Assembly: GCA_023443285.1 (NCBI GenBank)
Contig: JAEZVB010000002.1
Location: 62,001-126,000 of the forward strand
Reading direction: 5' to 3'
Source: Bacillota bacterium
GTDB taxonomy: Bacteria > Bacillota > Negativicutes > Sporomusales > Sporomusaceae
Length of the DNA stretch: 64,000 bases
Shown: positions 40,496 to 49,977 of the stretch, piece after piece
Numbering within the stretch: position 1 is the first letter of the stretch
Layout of the letters: each line of letters opens with the position of its first letter
The notes under the pieces: model-generated
The model's database searches: none
Seen by the model: only the letters and a program-made list of their open reading frames with translations
Told to the model about the DNA's origin: nothing
Program-made: the position numbers and the translations under genes

Positions 40496-40538
40496 CATAT
40501 CTGTCATTATACTCTTTGACCATTATTTGTCAACCAAA

Positions 40539-41087
40539 TCACTCGCAGTCTTTTATCCATTCATCGGTAGTAAGCACCTTGGCAAACCGCATGGCTTGTG
40601 TGATGATAACTGCCTTGTGCAGGTCTTCAGCCGTAATTTTTCCCGCATAATTGTCAATATTGAGCGTGCCTGTGGCATCTGCCAAAAACTCTACGGCAAA
40701 ACCAAGATGAACCGCTTGCCTTGCTGTAGTATCGCAGCACATCTGCGCCATATAGCCACAGATCACAAGGGTATCTACACCCATGTCTCGTAAACAAGCT
40801 TCCAGCTCGGTACCTGTAAAGCTTCCTGGAAGAGTCTTATCAATAATACGTGCATATTGCTTTTCCAAAAGATCTTCATGAATTTCCCAGCCTCTACTAC
40901 CTTTTACAAAAGCAGCCGCCTCTTTTTGTGTTGCTCCATGCCTGATAAGAATTACCGGAATTTTGCTTTGATTGGCGGCATCTACCGCCTTAAGAATTTG
41001 CCCAAAGCTGCCCACCGGGTAAGTAATCGGCAGCTTTCCGGTAAAGTATTCGTTTTGCACATCAATTACTAGTAACGCTTTTTTCAC
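40539..41087 (-). CDS. Isochorismatase-family cysteine hydrolase
   Basis: A 182-residue alpha/beta hydrolase. MKKALLVIDVQNEYF carries the first catalytic Asp; the Lys of IIDKTLPGSF and the Cys of LVICGYMAQMCCDTTARQAVHLGF complete the Asp-Lys-Cys triad of isochorismatase and nicotinamidase-like enzymes. GTG 41087 is chosen, seven bases after GGAGGG; ATG 41093, two codons earlier, is only one base away from the site. The Cys-Cys pair is usual in the YecD/YcaC-like branch, whose substrates are unknown amides. It is separated from the ABC gene by 112 bases. Confidence 0.88.
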   Translation of the reverse strand: MKKALLVIDVQNEYFTGKLPITYPVGSFGQILKAVDAANQSKIPVILIRHGATQKEAAAFVKGSRGWEIHEDLLEKQYARIIDKTLPGSFTGTELEACLRDMGVDTLVICGYMAQMCCDTTARQAVHLGFAVEFLADATGTLNIDNYAGKITAEDLHKAVIITQAMRFAKVLTTDEWIKDCE

Positions 41088-41199
41088 TGTCATTCCCTCC
41101 ACTATCTTTCGTTGCAATTCATTATACCGACAGTTCACATTGCGCCGCAAAAGCATTAACCCGGTTTTGGTTTCCTTATCAAAGCATTTTTCAAAAAGC

Positions 41200-42945
41200 C
41201 TACTCCATTGCATCGAGTCCGTCAAATTGCATATTGTAGTACTTGGCATACAAACCATTTTGTTCTAGCAGCGCGTTGTGGTCACCACGTTCTTGTATCT
41301 GCCCATCATTAATCACGATGATTTCGTCTGCGTGGCGAATGGTACTCAGGCGATGGGCAATGATGATGGTTGTTCGCTGCTTGGCCAGTTCTTCCAGCGA
41401 GGCTTGAATATGGCGTTCGCTCACGTTGTCTAGCGCAGATGTTGCTTCATCCAAGATTAAAATTGGCGGATTTTTCAGGAATAACCGGGCAATCGCAATG
41501 CGTTGCTTTTGCCCCCCTGACAGCCTAACACCCCGTTCGCCAACATAGGTGTCATAGCCTGCTTCCAAGCCGGCAATAAAGTCGTGTATATTGGCTTTTT
41601 GCGCAGCGGCAATAATCTCAGCTTGTGTCGCGTCCGGCCGCCCGTACGATATATTATCCTTAACGCTGCCGGCAAATAAATACACATCCTGCTGCACAAT
41701 GCCAATGGCACTACGCAATGACCTGAGAGTAACATCCCTCACGTCCTGCCCGTCAATCAAAATTGACCCGGATGTCACGTCGTAAAACCGTGGTAGCAAG
41801 GAACAGATGGTTGTCTTACCGCCGCCGGACGGACCGACAAGCGCAATGGTCTTGCCTGCTTCCACCGCAAAATTGACCTGATTGAGCACAGCATTGCTGC
41901 CGTCATAGGCAAAACTCACGTCGCGGTACTCAATGCGGCCTTGCACATCGGCTAGCGCCACGGCATCTTCTTTGTCCACAATCTCAGGCCGGGTCTCAAG
42001 CACTTCGGCAAACCGTTTAAACCCGGCATAACCTTTTTGAAACTGTTCAGTAAAGTTAATCAGCACATCAAGTGGATTAATGAAAATCGCAATATACAGT
42101 GCGTACACTGCCAGGTCAGTTGCCTCTAACTGACCTTTTGTTATGAAATAGCCGCCGCTTACCAGCACAACAACATATAAGAGCCCTTCCAATAACCCGT
42201 TACCGGCATGGAAACTCCCCATGATTTTGTACACGCTTTCTTTGGAATCAAGAAAAGCTTCATTACCGCGACGGAATTTTTCCTGTTCAATCTTCTCATT
42301 GGCAAACGACTTAATCACGCGAATCCCAGCCAGGCTATCCTGCGCCAGCGCATTGACTGTGGCAATCCGTTTGCGGTTCTCCATGAAGATTACTTTCATG
42401 CGCTTATTCTGATAGTAGCTAAATATCGTCATGCTCACCGCAATACCAAACAAGATCAGCGTCATAGGCACATTAATCAGCAACAGCAAAATGAAGGAAC
42501 CAAGCAATTTGAGACCGGAAATAAAAATATTTTCCGGGCCGTGGTGAGCGAGTTCTGAGATGTCAAACAAATCTGCCACCAATTTGGACATCATCTCGCC
42601 GGTATTATTTTTATCATAGTAGGAAAAAGACAGACGCTGCAGGTGATCAAACAAATCCTGCCGCATATCACTTTCCATCCTTGCCCCCATCACATGTCCC
42701 CAGGTTGTAATGTAGTACTGGCAGGCATAACGAATGCCATAAAGCAGCATCATGCCTGCGCCAGCATAGCCGATGATGGCGACAAATTCCGCCGTTTGTT
42801 GGGTTAATAGAATTTTTGTTAAGTAATTGAGCACTTGTGGAAACACCAAATCAATAACCGACACCAAAACGGCGCAAACCATATCCGTGTAAAAAAGCGT
42901 TTTATACGGCTTACAATAGTGCAAAAAACCAGCAAGAATAGACAT
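41200..42945 (-). CDS. ABC exporter, fused permease-ATPase
   Basis: A 581-residue half-transporter. Six membrane helices (residues ~10-300) precede an ATPase domain (~335-580) with Walker A GPSGGGKTT, Q-loop GIVQQDVYLF, signature LSGGQKQRIAIARLF, Walker B ILILDEATSALD and the H-loop IIAHRLSTIRHAD. It matches the MsbA/LmrA-like heavy exporter family that works as a homodimer. The ATG (MSILAGF) follows GGAGAGGG. Substrate unknown; lipid or drug export are typical. It forms a probable short operon with no obvious partner. Confidence 0.92.
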   Translation of the reverse strand: MSILAGFLHYCKPYKTLFYTDMVCAVLVSVIDLVFPQVLNYLTKILLTQQTAEFVAIIGYAGAGMMLLYGIRYACQYYITTWGHVMGARMESDMRQDLFDHLQRLSFSYYDKNNTGEMMSKLVADLFDISELAHHGPENIFISGLKLLGSFILLLLINVPMTLILFGIAVSMTIFSYYQNKRMKVIFMENRKRIATVNALAQDSLAGIRVIKSFANEKIEQEKFRRGNEAFLDSKESVYKIMGSFHAGNGLLEGLLYVVVLVSGGYFITKGQLEATDLAVYALYIAIFINPLDVLINFTEQFQKGYAGFKRFAEVLETRPEIVDKEDAVALADVQGRIEYRDVSFAYDGSNAVLNQVNFAVEAGKTIALVGPSGGGKTTICSLLPRFYDVTSGSILIDGQDVRDVTLRSLRSAIGIVQQDVYLFAGSVKDNISYGRPDATQAEIIAAAQKANIHDFIAGLEAGYDTYVGERGVRLSGGQKQRIAIARLFLKNPPILILDEATSALDNVSERHIQASLEELAKQRTTIIIAHRLSTIRHADEIIVINDGQIQERGDHNALLEQNGLYAKYYNMQFDGLDAME

Positions 42946-43005
42946 GAATAAACCCTCTCCACACAACAATTATATATTCGATTATACTAGTCTAGCTATT
43001 TGCCT

Positions 43006-43500
43006 TTAGTCAATAGGTTCATAGCGAAGCTCCCAAGTAAGCGTACCTTTACGATTGATATCCCGGAAAATGCGCTGTTCGTGCATACTATATCCCATAA
43101 CTACAATTTCTACCGCTCGCCGATCTGGTGAGAAGCTTTTATTAGTTGCCCCCGGAGTCACTTTTTCCACCTCACCATTTTCCCAGACAATCTTAATTAC
43201 CGATTTATCTGCATGCTCGCCGGTGGCCTGAAAATTGACAATGGTTATATCCCGAGCGGCCCGGCCAGCAAGCGCTTGGCGCAGCTCAACCTTACCTTCA
43301 AAAGCCACCTGGTTTCCGCGAATAATCCGCAGCGTTGGTAGCGGGGTAATTGTAACTTTATTGGCAAGTTCCTCGTTACTTATCATGCTATTTTCAGGAT
43401 GTAACTTCTTTTCCATAACGGGAAAAAGCATATACACAGCCACTACCACCAGCAACATGGAAAGAGCGCCTAAAGCAAAACTCTGCCACGACTTTACCAT
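43006..43500 (-). CDS. Hypothetical membrane-anchored protein
   Basis: A 164-residue protein from ATG 43500 behind AGGTGG. One N-terminal hydrophobic helix (~7-28, FALGALSMLLVVVAVYMLF) anchors a soluble domain (~35-164) probably outside the membrane. The soluble part looks beta-rich (TLRIIRGNQVAFEGKVELRQAL, DITIVNFQATGE, TLTWELRYEPID). No catalytic motif or known family is seen. It is 60 bases from the ABC exporter gene, same strand, so it may be in that operon. Confidence 0.72.
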   Translation of the reverse strand: MVKSWQSFALGALSMLLVVVAVYMLFPVMEKKLHPENSMISNEELANKVTITPLPTLRIIRGNQVAFEGKVELRQALAGRAARDITIVNFQATGEHADKSVIKIVWENGEVEKVTPGATNKSFSPDRRAVEIVVMGYSMHEQRIFRDINRKGTLTWELRYEPID

Positions 43501-43556
43501 ACATGACCACCTGTTTTCCAATATATTACCACTATTTGAGTATATCACCAAAATGA

Positions 43557-43599
43557 CAAAGAAGGAATGGCTCTTGTTTAAAGGCGCATTCCTTCTTTG
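43557..43599 (-). terminator. Hairpin terminator after the amino acid permease
   Basis: CAAAGAAGGAATG and CATTCCTTCTTTG are perfect complements around a 17-base loop, 51 bases past the permease stop. The minus-strand continuation TCATTTTGG is moderately T-rich. Confidence 0.6.
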
Positions 43600-43649
43600 C
43601 TGCTTACAGCAAGGTGCAAAGACAGCCGGCTTAATCTATACCCTAAACA

Positions 43650-45119
43650 TCACTTCTTCTTAATCCCCTTAGATCTAGCCTGTTTTTTCGCTGAAAGTAT
43701 TTTACTGTTTGCTGTCAATTCTTCGGCGCTTTCCACCTGCATAGCTGCTAAACTAGTATGTCCTTTATCCCAGCTCTTTTTATTGGTTTGCTTTGTTAAT
43801 AGGCTTTTATTCACCAAATAAACTAGCGAAAACAGCGTCACAAACCCCAGCCCGGCAAATAAACCCGCCCCCTGACCGGGAATGAGCGGCATACTGGCAA
43901 TGATACCTACAATACTCACCAACGCAAGCATTGATGTAATTGGGAACCCTGGCAATTGACACTTGCCTTGTGGCGGGCAACCTTGTTGCTGCCGTAGCTT
44001 ATAGTGAGTTGCCAGAATAACCAAGTAAGCAAACAGTAAGGAAAACCCTCCAGAACTCACTAAAAAAAGATATACCTGAGACGGCAGCAAAAGCCCCAAA
44101 CCAAGGCCGCCGAGCATGGCGGCTCCTGAGAAACCAATTCCACGATAGGGAATATCTCCGTTATCGCGCAACCAGGACGGTGCATGACCTTCGTCTGCCA
44201 GCGACCGCAGCATTCGTCCAAGCCCAAACATGGCGGCAAGCATTGTTGACAAGATAGCCGTGACCAGCACAATATTAATAACATTGCCGGCCCACGGCAA
44301 ATTCCAGGCTGTCAGTGCCGTCACCAACGGGCTTTGTTCTGTTGTCACTGCCCCTGTCGGCACAAGCAGCAAGATCGCCATAATAGCCGTGACATATAAC
44401 CCAACTAAACCGAAAACAGTATAGGTGATGGCTTGTGGTACTGTCTTCTCAGGTCTGGCTGTTTCCGACGCGGCTAACCCAATAACCTCAAAACCGGCAT
44501 AGCAAAACATAACAATCAGCATACTCCCGGCAATGCCACCAAGGCCTGCCGGCAATACCGGTTCTCTTGATAATACTTCGGTTCCCACTTGCGGCTCCCC
44601 TGGCATTAACCCACTGATAAGAACTATACTCAGAACCACAAAACCAATGATGGCTAGTAACTTTACGGCGGCAAGCACTCCCTCTAGCTTACTAAGCCGG
44701 TCAGCACCAAATAAATTAAGAATGGTAACGACGATGATAACAGCCGCGCCCAACATCGGCAGCGAAATTCCGGCAAACCAGGTCTGCAGCAAGGAAGACA
44801 CAGCGATGGCTTCACTTGACATTGCCAGCACCAGCCCCGTCCAATATACCCACCCGACAATAAAACCAACAGCCGGACCATATGCCTTTTCGGCAAAGGT
44901 ACGAAAAGAGCCTGGAACCGGGTCAGCTACCGTCATTTCGGACAATGCATATAAAATGGTATATACAAGAGCGCCGCCTAATACAAAGGAAATTACAATT
45001 GCGGGTCCCGCAGCTCGGATAGCAACAGACGATCCTAAGAAAAAAGACCCCCCGATTACTGTGCCAAGTGCCAGCATAGTTAACTGCCAGGCCGATAATC
45101 CCTCACCTTGCTTTTTCAA
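43650..45119 (-). CDS. APC-family amino acid permease
   Basis: A 489-residue inner-membrane protein with 12 to 13 hydrophobic segments. The family signature GTVIGGSFFLGSSVAIRAAGPA is at the N-terminus, with later ALSEMTVADPVPGSFRTFAEKAYGP. It is similar to the YfnA/amino acid permease group. The start is TTG 45119 behind AGGAGGG. The C-terminus is basic and ends in SKGIKKK. Substrate not readable. It is divergent from a soluble MCP gene. Confidence 0.9.
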   Translation of the reverse strand: MKKQGEGLSAWQLTMLALGTVIGGSFFLGSSVAIRAAGPAIVISFVLGGALVYTILYALSEMTVADPVPGSFRTFAEKAYGPAVGFIVGWVYWTGLVLAMSSEAIAVSSLLQTWFAGISLPMLGAAVIIVVTILNLFGADRLSKLEGVLAAVKLLAIIGFVVLSIVLISGLMPGEPQVGTEVLSREPVLPAGLGGIAGSMLIVMFCYAGFEVIGLAASETARPEKTVPQAITYTVFGLVGLYVTAIMAILLLVPTGAVTTEQSPLVTALTAWNLPWAGNVINIVLVTAILSTMLAAMFGLGRMLRSLADEGHAPSWLRDNGDIPYRGIGFSGAAMLGGLGLGLLLPSQVYLFLVSSGGFSLLFAYLVILATHYKLRQQQGCPPQGKCQLPGFPITSMLALVSIVGIIASMPLIPGQGAGLFAGLGFVTLFSLVYLVNKSLLTKQTNKKSWDKGHTSLAAMQVESAEELTANSKILSAKKQARSKGIKKK

Positions 45120-45302
45120 GCTTGTCCCTCCTTATTGCCTACTTATCTTCATCTACAAGTATCTACCAAGGAGGGTTATGTTATTACTTAAGCAATTCTT
45201 TATCCAAATCACAGTGTCTTGCAGGACTTATGGAGCTCTATCACGAAAAAATAGTTATCTTTTTATGGAAAAAAGCCCAGCTATAGTAAAGGAGTAGATG
45301 TA

Positions 45303-46160
45303 ATGGCCAAGCATACAGCAAGTGAAATTCTTGATTTGATGACCGAAGTTGCTCCCTATTTAAATTCCATCATGCCCAGCGATATCAGTGTTACTGTTGT
45401 AAAAGACATGAAAAACACCGCCTATGCGCCAGGTAAGTACATTAATTTGGGTTTACAAGTCGGCGCTGAGGCAAGAGGTCCTATTGTGGAAGCCTGCCAT
45501 GGTAGCGCGAAGCGAATTGTCAAAAGCATTGACAGTACAAAAGCAGTTAATGGAACCGCTTATTATGTTTGCGGCATGCCCTTTAAAGAAAATAATAAGG
45601 TTATTGGCTGCGTACTAGTCAGCCAACTAACAAAAGATCAAGAAATTGTACACCATATATCAGGTGAACTTGCCGCTTCGTCACAAGAGCTAACGGCCGG
45701 CATGGAAGAATTATCTGCCGGCGCTCAAATGCTACAGAGCTCCAGCACAAACATGGAGCAACTAAGCACTAATCTGGAAACTGCGATAAAACAAACCGAC
45801 GAAATTGTATCGTTGATAAAAGGCGTGGCCGACCAAACCAATTTATTAGGCCTAAATGCTGCTATTGAAGCTGCCCGTGTAGGTGAACAGGGACGTGGCT
45901 TCGCGGTAGTTGCCGAAGAAGTACGCAAGCTCGCTGTTTCCAGTGCTGACTCAGTAAAAAACGTCACTTCCTCTCTCCAGCAAATCCAAGCCGCTATTCA
46001 TCAGTTATCTCAGACAATTAATGATGTAACAACAACCGTCAGCGGACAAAATTCTTCGATTCAGGAAATGGCCTCTGCCAGCCAAAAACTAGCTACTATG
46101 GCCGATAATCTCTCCTCTGCTGCCTCCCGTATGCTGGAAAATAGCGAAGAGGCCATATAA
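45303..46160 (+). CDS. Soluble methyl-accepting chemotaxis-type receptor
   Basis: A 285-residue protein without membrane helices. Residues 1-110 form a Cache/PAS-like cytoplasmic sensor domain ([29 protein letters not shown]). Residues ~115-285 are an MCP signalling domain with the hairpin tip [37 protein letters not shown]. The signalling domain is short. It would act on CheA/CheW in the cytoplasm. The start ATG follows AAAGGAG. The sensor domain type recurs in sensor proteins of Firmicutes; the ligand is unknown. Confidence 0.92.
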   Translation: MAKHTASEILDLMTEVAPYLNSIMPSDISVTVVKDMKNTAYAPGKYINLGLQVGAEARGPIVEACHGSAKRIVKSIDSTKAVNGTAYYVCGMPFKENNKVIGCVLVSQLTKDQEIVHHISGELAASSQELTAGMEELSAGAQMLQSSSTNMEQLSTNLETAIKQTDEIVSLIKGVADQTNLLGLNAAIEAARVGEQGRGFAVVAEEVRKLAVSSADSVKNVTSSLQQIQAAIHQLSQTINDVTTTVSGQNSSIQEMASASQKLATMADNLSSAASRMLENSEEAI

Positions 46161-46213
46161 CATGCATTCTCTTTATCGCAAAGGAGCAATATAGCCGTAA
46201 GGAGAGGATACGA

Positions 46214-46771
46214 TTGATACGAATTGGAGTCATTGGACAGTCCGGCGAAATACCACCAGCAACCCGTATTCTTGCCGAAGAAATCGGCAAGGAAATCGCG
46301 TTACGCGGCGCCATTCTTCTTACTGGCGGAACAAGTGGGGTTATGGGAGCGGTATCCTGTGGAGCCAAACAAGCCAAGGGATTGGTTGTGGGCATTTTGC
46401 CTGGCGATACCGTGGACGTTGCCAATGAGTATATCGATATTCCAATTACAACAGGCTTAAGTTTTGACTACCGCAGCCTTATTTTAGTACATTCGTCTGA
46501 TGTAATCATCATGATAGCCGGCGGCAATGGCACGTTGGGCGAGTTATCTGCGGCCTATTTAAACCATAAACCTGTTGTAATTGTCGAAACTTCGGGAGGC
46601 TGGGCCGCAAGAGTGCGGGCAGTAGCCTACGAAGGCTGCTATCTTGATGAGCGTAAGTGGGTTAAGCTTGACTATGCCACGACTGCTAAAGAAGCACTTG
46701 ATATTGCGCTAAGCCGGATTCAGCAGCACCAACCTGTAACTCGCACAGAAAACAAGAGTGACAGTGAGTAG
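46214..46771 (+). CDS. SLOG/LOG-like Rossmann protein (TIGR00725 type)
   Basis: A 185-residue Rossmann-fold protein starting at TTG 46214, six bases after GGAGAGG. Motifs are IGVIGQSGEIPP at the first strand, LLTGGTSGVMGAVSCGAKQAKG, and the AGGNGTLGELSAAYL phosphate-binding loop, related to the PGGxGTxxE motif of lysine decarboxylase-like LOG proteins. The family (TIGR00725) binds nucleotides or nucleotide-derived ligands; no enzyme role is established. It is in line with the MCP and CatA-like genes but separated by ~50 bases on each side. Confidence 0.85.
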   Translation: MIRIGVIGQSGEIPPATRILAEEIGKEIALRGAILLTGGTSGVMGAVSCGAKQAKGLVVGILPGDTVDVANEYIDIPITTGLSFDYRSLILVHSSDVIIMIAGGNGTLGELSAAYLNHKPVVIVETSGGWAARVRAVAYEGCYLDERKWVKLDYATTAKEALDIALSRIQQHQPVTRTENKSDSE

Positions 46772-46818
46772 AGTAAACGTTGTGAGCGAGTTTGTGGCTG
46801 AAGGAGGAGGCCTTTCCA

Positions 46819-47445
46819 ATGAAAATAATTGATGTGGATACCTGGGAAAGAAAAAACCATTATGAGTTTTTTAAAGGAATGGATTATCCGCACTATAATA
46901 TCTGTACCAATATTGATATTACCCACTTCCTACAGAGGATAAAAGAAAAACAGCTGTCCTTTTATTATGCTATGATCTATGCTGCTACTTATGTATTAAA
47001 AGATGTTGAGGCGTTTCGTTATCGAAGCCGAGGCCAACAAGTTGTACTGCATGATAAAATCTATCCGTCCTTCACCGATATGTCTCCAGGGTCAGACCTG
47101 TTCAAGCTTGTGATTGCAGATATAGAAGATTCCCCCGAAAACTTTGCACATAATGCCAAAAAGAAATCGACAGCTCAGACTCAGTTTATAACCGAAGAAG
47201 CAGCCGATAGAGACGATGTCATCTATATAACCTGTGTTCCTTGGGTAGCTTTTACACATATTTCTCACACCATTTCTCTAAACAAAGACGATTCTGTTCC
47301 GAGAATCTCCTGGGGTAAATACTTCCCTGCCGGCGATAAAATCCTGCTGCCATTTTCGGTTCAGGCTCATCACTCCTTTGTCGACGGCATTCACATTGGG
47401 CGCTATATAAACAGCGTGCAGGATTATTTAGATACTTTTAAATAA
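46819..47445 (+). CDS. CatA-like chloramphenicol acetyltransferase-family protein
   Basis: A 208-residue acyltransferase. The catalytic motif HHSFVDGIH (His185, Asp189) and the family's YPSFTDMSPGSDLF segment are present, and the length is right for CatA trimers. ATG 46819 lies behind AAGGAGGAGG. Homologues with the full motif occur widely in Firmicutes that are not chloramphenicol resistant, so a resistance role cannot be concluded. It is convergent with the next gene, with only four bases between stop codons. Confidence 0.88.
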   Translation: MKIIDVDTWERKNHYEFFKGMDYPHYNICTNIDITHFLQRIKEKQLSFYYAMIYAATYVLKDVEAFRYRSRGQQVVLHDKIYPSFTDMSPGSDLFKLVIADIEDSPENFAHNAKKKSTAQTQFITEEAADRDDVIYITCVPWVAFTHISHTISLNKDDSVPRISWGKYFPAGDKILLPFSVQAHHSFVDGIHIGRYINSVQDYLDTFK

Positions 47446-47449
47446 TAAA

Positions 47450-48022
47450 CTACTTTATCGGCTCTTCCCACCAGCCGAAAGCAACTCTACCCCCAGTCGG
47501 TATCGTTGGCGATTCCGGATTGGACAAAAAGATCAAGAAAGACCCGCCGGGCGCAAATATGAATTTTCCCTGTTCATCGTCAACTAGTGTAGTCTCAGGT
47601 TGACCGCGCCGCACAAAGGCTTTAACTCCGCCCTCTGGCTCACCAGTGACCTGTGAAGCATACTCAAGCTTTATTTGGGGACAAGGCAGCGGACAACACG
47701 CCAGATTAGCGGGAGTTACCAAGGAAGAAGTCTGGATTCTTCCTGGCGGATTAGCATTAAACCAGAATTGAGCCCGGAAGGTGGATTGGCTTATATCACT
47801 TACCGTCCAAACCGCCACATGCAGACGCACTCCCGAATTTTTGGGGTTATACAGTCTGGCCCAGGCGCTGGTGCCATTTCCGAACGTCAAGTTATCGGCA
47901 TAACCCACAAAATATTTGCCTTCTAATGATTTTGCCAGGTTAATGGGGATATCCACCCGGTATTTCAAATGCGTTTTGCATGAAGACGGATACGGGCATT
48001 CTGGCCCATTATGTTTAGGCAT
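47450..48022 (-). CDS. Hypothetical beta-rich protein (DUF6143-like)
   Basis: A 190-residue protein with no signal peptide. Its N-terminus has Cys residues (CPYPSSC), then YFVGYADNLTFGNGTSAWARLYNP, RLHVAVWTVSD and FRAQFWFN, followed by a Cys/Pro patch (NLACCPLPCPQ) and a final FGWWEEPIK. This resembles what I remember as DUF6143, of Firmicutes, which has no known role; an all-beta fold is likely. The start follows GGGGAGGAA. Function unknown; a surface or spore-associated role is a guess. Confidence 0.75.
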   Translation of the reverse strand: MPKHNGPECPYPSSCKTHLKYRVDIPINLAKSLEGKYFVGYADNLTFGNGTSAWARLYNPKNSGVRLHVAVWTVSDISQSTFRAQFWFNANPPGRIQTSSLVTPANLACCPLPCPQIKLEYASQVTGEPEGGVKAFVRRGQPETTLVDDEQGKFIFAPGGSFLIFLSNPESPTIPTGGRVAFGWWEEPIK

Positions 48023-48096
48023 AGAATATTCCTCCCCTTAACAACTTATTATCTTATTTTATGCCTGACATAATCGAAGGCTAACAAATCTGCAAA

Positions 48097-48144
48097 AATA
48101 AAATCCACCGTTTCCATATTCATCGGAATAACGGCGGATTTTTT
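48097..48144 (-). terminator. Rho-independent terminator
   Basis: On the minus strand AAATCCGCCGTT and AACGGTGGATTT pair across a loop and lead into TATTTTTG, after the SDR gene. Confidence 0.8.
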
Positions 48145-48157
48145 GCTTTTCTTTATT

Positions 48158-48892
48158 CTACTCTTCATAGATCATTTTCTTTGTCATGCCACCATCTACG
48201 ACAAAGGATTGACCAGTGATGAAGGAAGACTCCCGCGACACCAAGAACGCGGCCATATTAGCCACATCTTCCGGAATACCAACCCGCCCTGCCGGATGTT
48301 GCAAATGATCCACAGGACGTAATTCGCCGTAATTGCCGACATTGATCCAGCCCGGGCAAATGGCATTTACTCGGATTTGGGGACCTAACGAATTGGCGAG
48401 CGCGTGAGTAAGACCCAGCAGCCCGGCTTTCGCGGTAGAGTAAGCTTCATTATGCGGTTCACTCATGCTGGCTCTGGTGGAAGATATATTGACAATCGCC
48501 GCGTTTGGCGACTTTCGCAAAAGTGACGCTCCATACTTAGCAAATAAGAACGCCGAGCGAAGGTTAACGTCAATTACCCGGTCAAACTCACTGATTTCAA
48601 TAATATCTATCGGTTTAAAAAATGATATTCCGGCATTATTGATAATCCAGTCCAGGCGATGGTAGGTAGTTTTCACTGTTCCAATTAAGTTTTTAACCTC
48701 ATCAACTACGCCAACATCTACTTTGTAAAATGCGACATCCATGCCTTCAGCAAGCATCCTGTCAGCAACGTCGGCGCCTGCCTGTTCATTTATATCGGCA
48801 AGCACTACGGCAGTTCCCTGACTGGCAAGCTTATAGGCAATAGCTTTGCCGATACCCTGAGCAGCGCCGGTTACAATAGCCACTGGTTTCAT
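48158..48892 (-). CDS. Short-chain dehydrogenase/reductase
   Basis: A 244-residue SDR. The coenzyme motif is TGAAQGIG near the N-terminus, NNAG lies near residue 85, and the catalytic Ser-Tyr-Lys is seen in NISSTRA and EAYSTAKAG; a final FVVDGG is typical. Asp at the end of the second strand (LADINEQ) suggests NAD rather than NADP. ATG 48892 follows GAGGGTGA. The substrate is not identifiable. It is just downstream of the DUF2284 gene (28 bases), probably co-transcribed. Confidence 0.9.
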   Translation of the reverse strand: MKPVAIVTGAAQGIGKAIAYKLASQGTAVVLADINEQAGADVADRMLAEGMDVAFYKVDVGVVDEVKNLIGTVKTTYHRLDWIINNAGISFFKPIDIIEISEFDRVIDVNLRSAFLFAKYGASLLRKSPNAAIVNISSTRASMSEPHNEAYSTAKAGLLGLTHALANSLGPQIRVNAICPGWINVGNYGELRPVDHLQHPAGRVGIPEDVANMAAFLVSRESSFITGQSFVVDGGMTKKMIYEE

Positions 48893-48920
48893 TAGTCTTA
48901 TCACCCTCAAAAATTAGTTA

Positions 48921-49511
48921 TTAAAGAGCGAACTTAGTAAGCCTATTTCCTATCGGCTCTTTAGTCAGGAGTGCGTGGATTAACGTATAATATTCAGGCA
49001 GGCCATTCTTAGGCCACTTTAATTCAATTTGCAGCAGTTCAGCCGTGATAGCAGTAAGATCAAAGCCGAAGGAATCTAAGGAATGTCGCATTTTCTCAGG
49101 AAGGCAGCACGGCAGATTATCAAGCCTTTTACAATGCTCACACAGTTGGCAGCCACCTGAGGACAAGCTGATACTCCCTGGAAATTCTTGTTCCAGGCTA
49201 AGCATACTTTCTGCCAGTCTTGTCCTTACTTCCCGCAGCGAATTAGTGGTAATTTCCTTAACTTTTTCCGGTGTATCAGCTGACCTGATAGTTTTTTCAT
49301 CATAGATTACCTTAACAGCTACAAGCTGGATATAGTTAAAGCCCTTAAGCAGCTCATTGGCATCAAACGAGAGCGGTGGGCAAGACCACAGGGTATTATA
49401 GTTAGGACATTCCCGACAATAAGCCATGAACTTTTCCTGATCCTGATATTTCCTAATAAAGTCAGACATTGGTAGTGAGTTGGTTGTGATGGTGGTATGA
49501 TAATGATACAT
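48921..49511 (-). CDS. DUF2284 metal-binding protein
   Basis: A 196-residue protein with the DUF2284 pattern CRECPNYNTLWSCPP near the N-terminus and a second cysteine group, CQLCEHCKRLDNLPCCLPEKMRHS, near residue 130. The eight-plus cysteines suggest an Fe-S or zinc site. The family is found in anaerobes and archaea and lacks an assigned reaction. The start follows AAGGGAGAGC. It leads the two-gene unit with the SDR. Confidence 0.87.
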   Translation of the reverse strand: MYHYHTTITTNSLPMSDFIRKYQDQEKFMAYCRECPNYNTLWSCPPLSFDANELLKGFNYIQLVAVKVIYDEKTIRSADTPEKVKEITTNSLREVRTRLAESMLSLEQEFPGSISLSSGGCQLCEHCKRLDNLPCCLPEKMRHSLDSFGFDLTAITAELLQIELKWPKNGLPEYYTLIHALLTKEPIGNRLTKFAL

Positions 49512-49535
49512 GTCCTGCTCTCCCTTCGGCTTTTA

Positions 49536-49775
49536 TCATTTACTTCTCAGCGGTTTCTCCAGGGCAAACAGCTCTTCCAGCTTTTCGCTCATAAAATAGT
49601 GGGTGTCATTGATTGCCTGGTTATAGATATAGGGACCGATTTTTTTGAGGATGAAGTCTAAGAATAAGGTAGCTGACAAGTCGGTGAGTTCCTCATCCTT
49701 TTCGGTTTGGAAGTAGTTTTGGAGTTCCTCGATTGCGGCTTTTTGCTGTTCTTTTGTTAGTTTGATTTCTTTCAT
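49536..49775 (-). CDS. DUF2164 small protein
   Basis: A 79-residue acidic protein. ATG 49775 (MKEIKLTKEQQKAAIEELQNYF) follows CAGGAGGATA; upstream codons in frame are proline-rich and lack a site. The DUF2164 pattern is KEQ...AIEELQ.YF..E.DEE...L.A..FLDFI...IG.YIYNQAI.D. Function unknown. It lies between the DUF2284 gene and the hsd operon, on the same strand. Confidence 0.88.
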   Translation of the reverse strand: MKEIKLTKEQQKAAIEELQNYFQTEKDEELTDLSATLFLDFILKKIGPYIYNQAINDTHYFMSEKLEELFALEKPLRSK

Positions 49776-49839
49776 GTGGTATCCTCCTGGGGGTTGAGTT
49801 ATTTTTTGGGGTGGCGGATTTGGTTTTTGGTTGGGCGGC

Positions 49840-49915
49840 GCAGGTGGGTGGGGTATTGACAACGCTCCAACACTGACGTTTAACTTCCGCTTTTGCCAAC
49901 ACCCCACCCGCCTGC
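49840..49915. repeat. Imperfect 19-bp inverted repeat downstream of hsdS
   Basis: GCAGGTGGGTGGGGTATTG (49840) and CAACACCCCACCCGCCTGC (49897) match at 17 of 19 positions around a 38-base spacer. It lies between the hsd operon and DUF2164, about 60 bases past the hsdS stop. It may be a terminator without T-tract or an island edge. The 200-bp gap holds no gene. Confidence 0.5.
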
Positions 49916-49977
49916 AGCTGCTTGCTGCGTTGCAGGTTGTTTGAGCGTTTGAAAGGTGCTTTTTCTGCTAGGGTACA

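Noticed and set aside
44533..45297. 254-codon plus-strand frame opposite the amino acid permease
   Set aside because: The permease is unmistakable; the plus-strand frame is rich in Ser, Thr and Pro as antisense frames of membrane proteins often are.
46819..47445. CatA-like gene as a chloramphenicol resistance gene
   Set aside because: The active-site motif is there, but many chromosomal homologues do not confer resistance and no mobile element is nearby.
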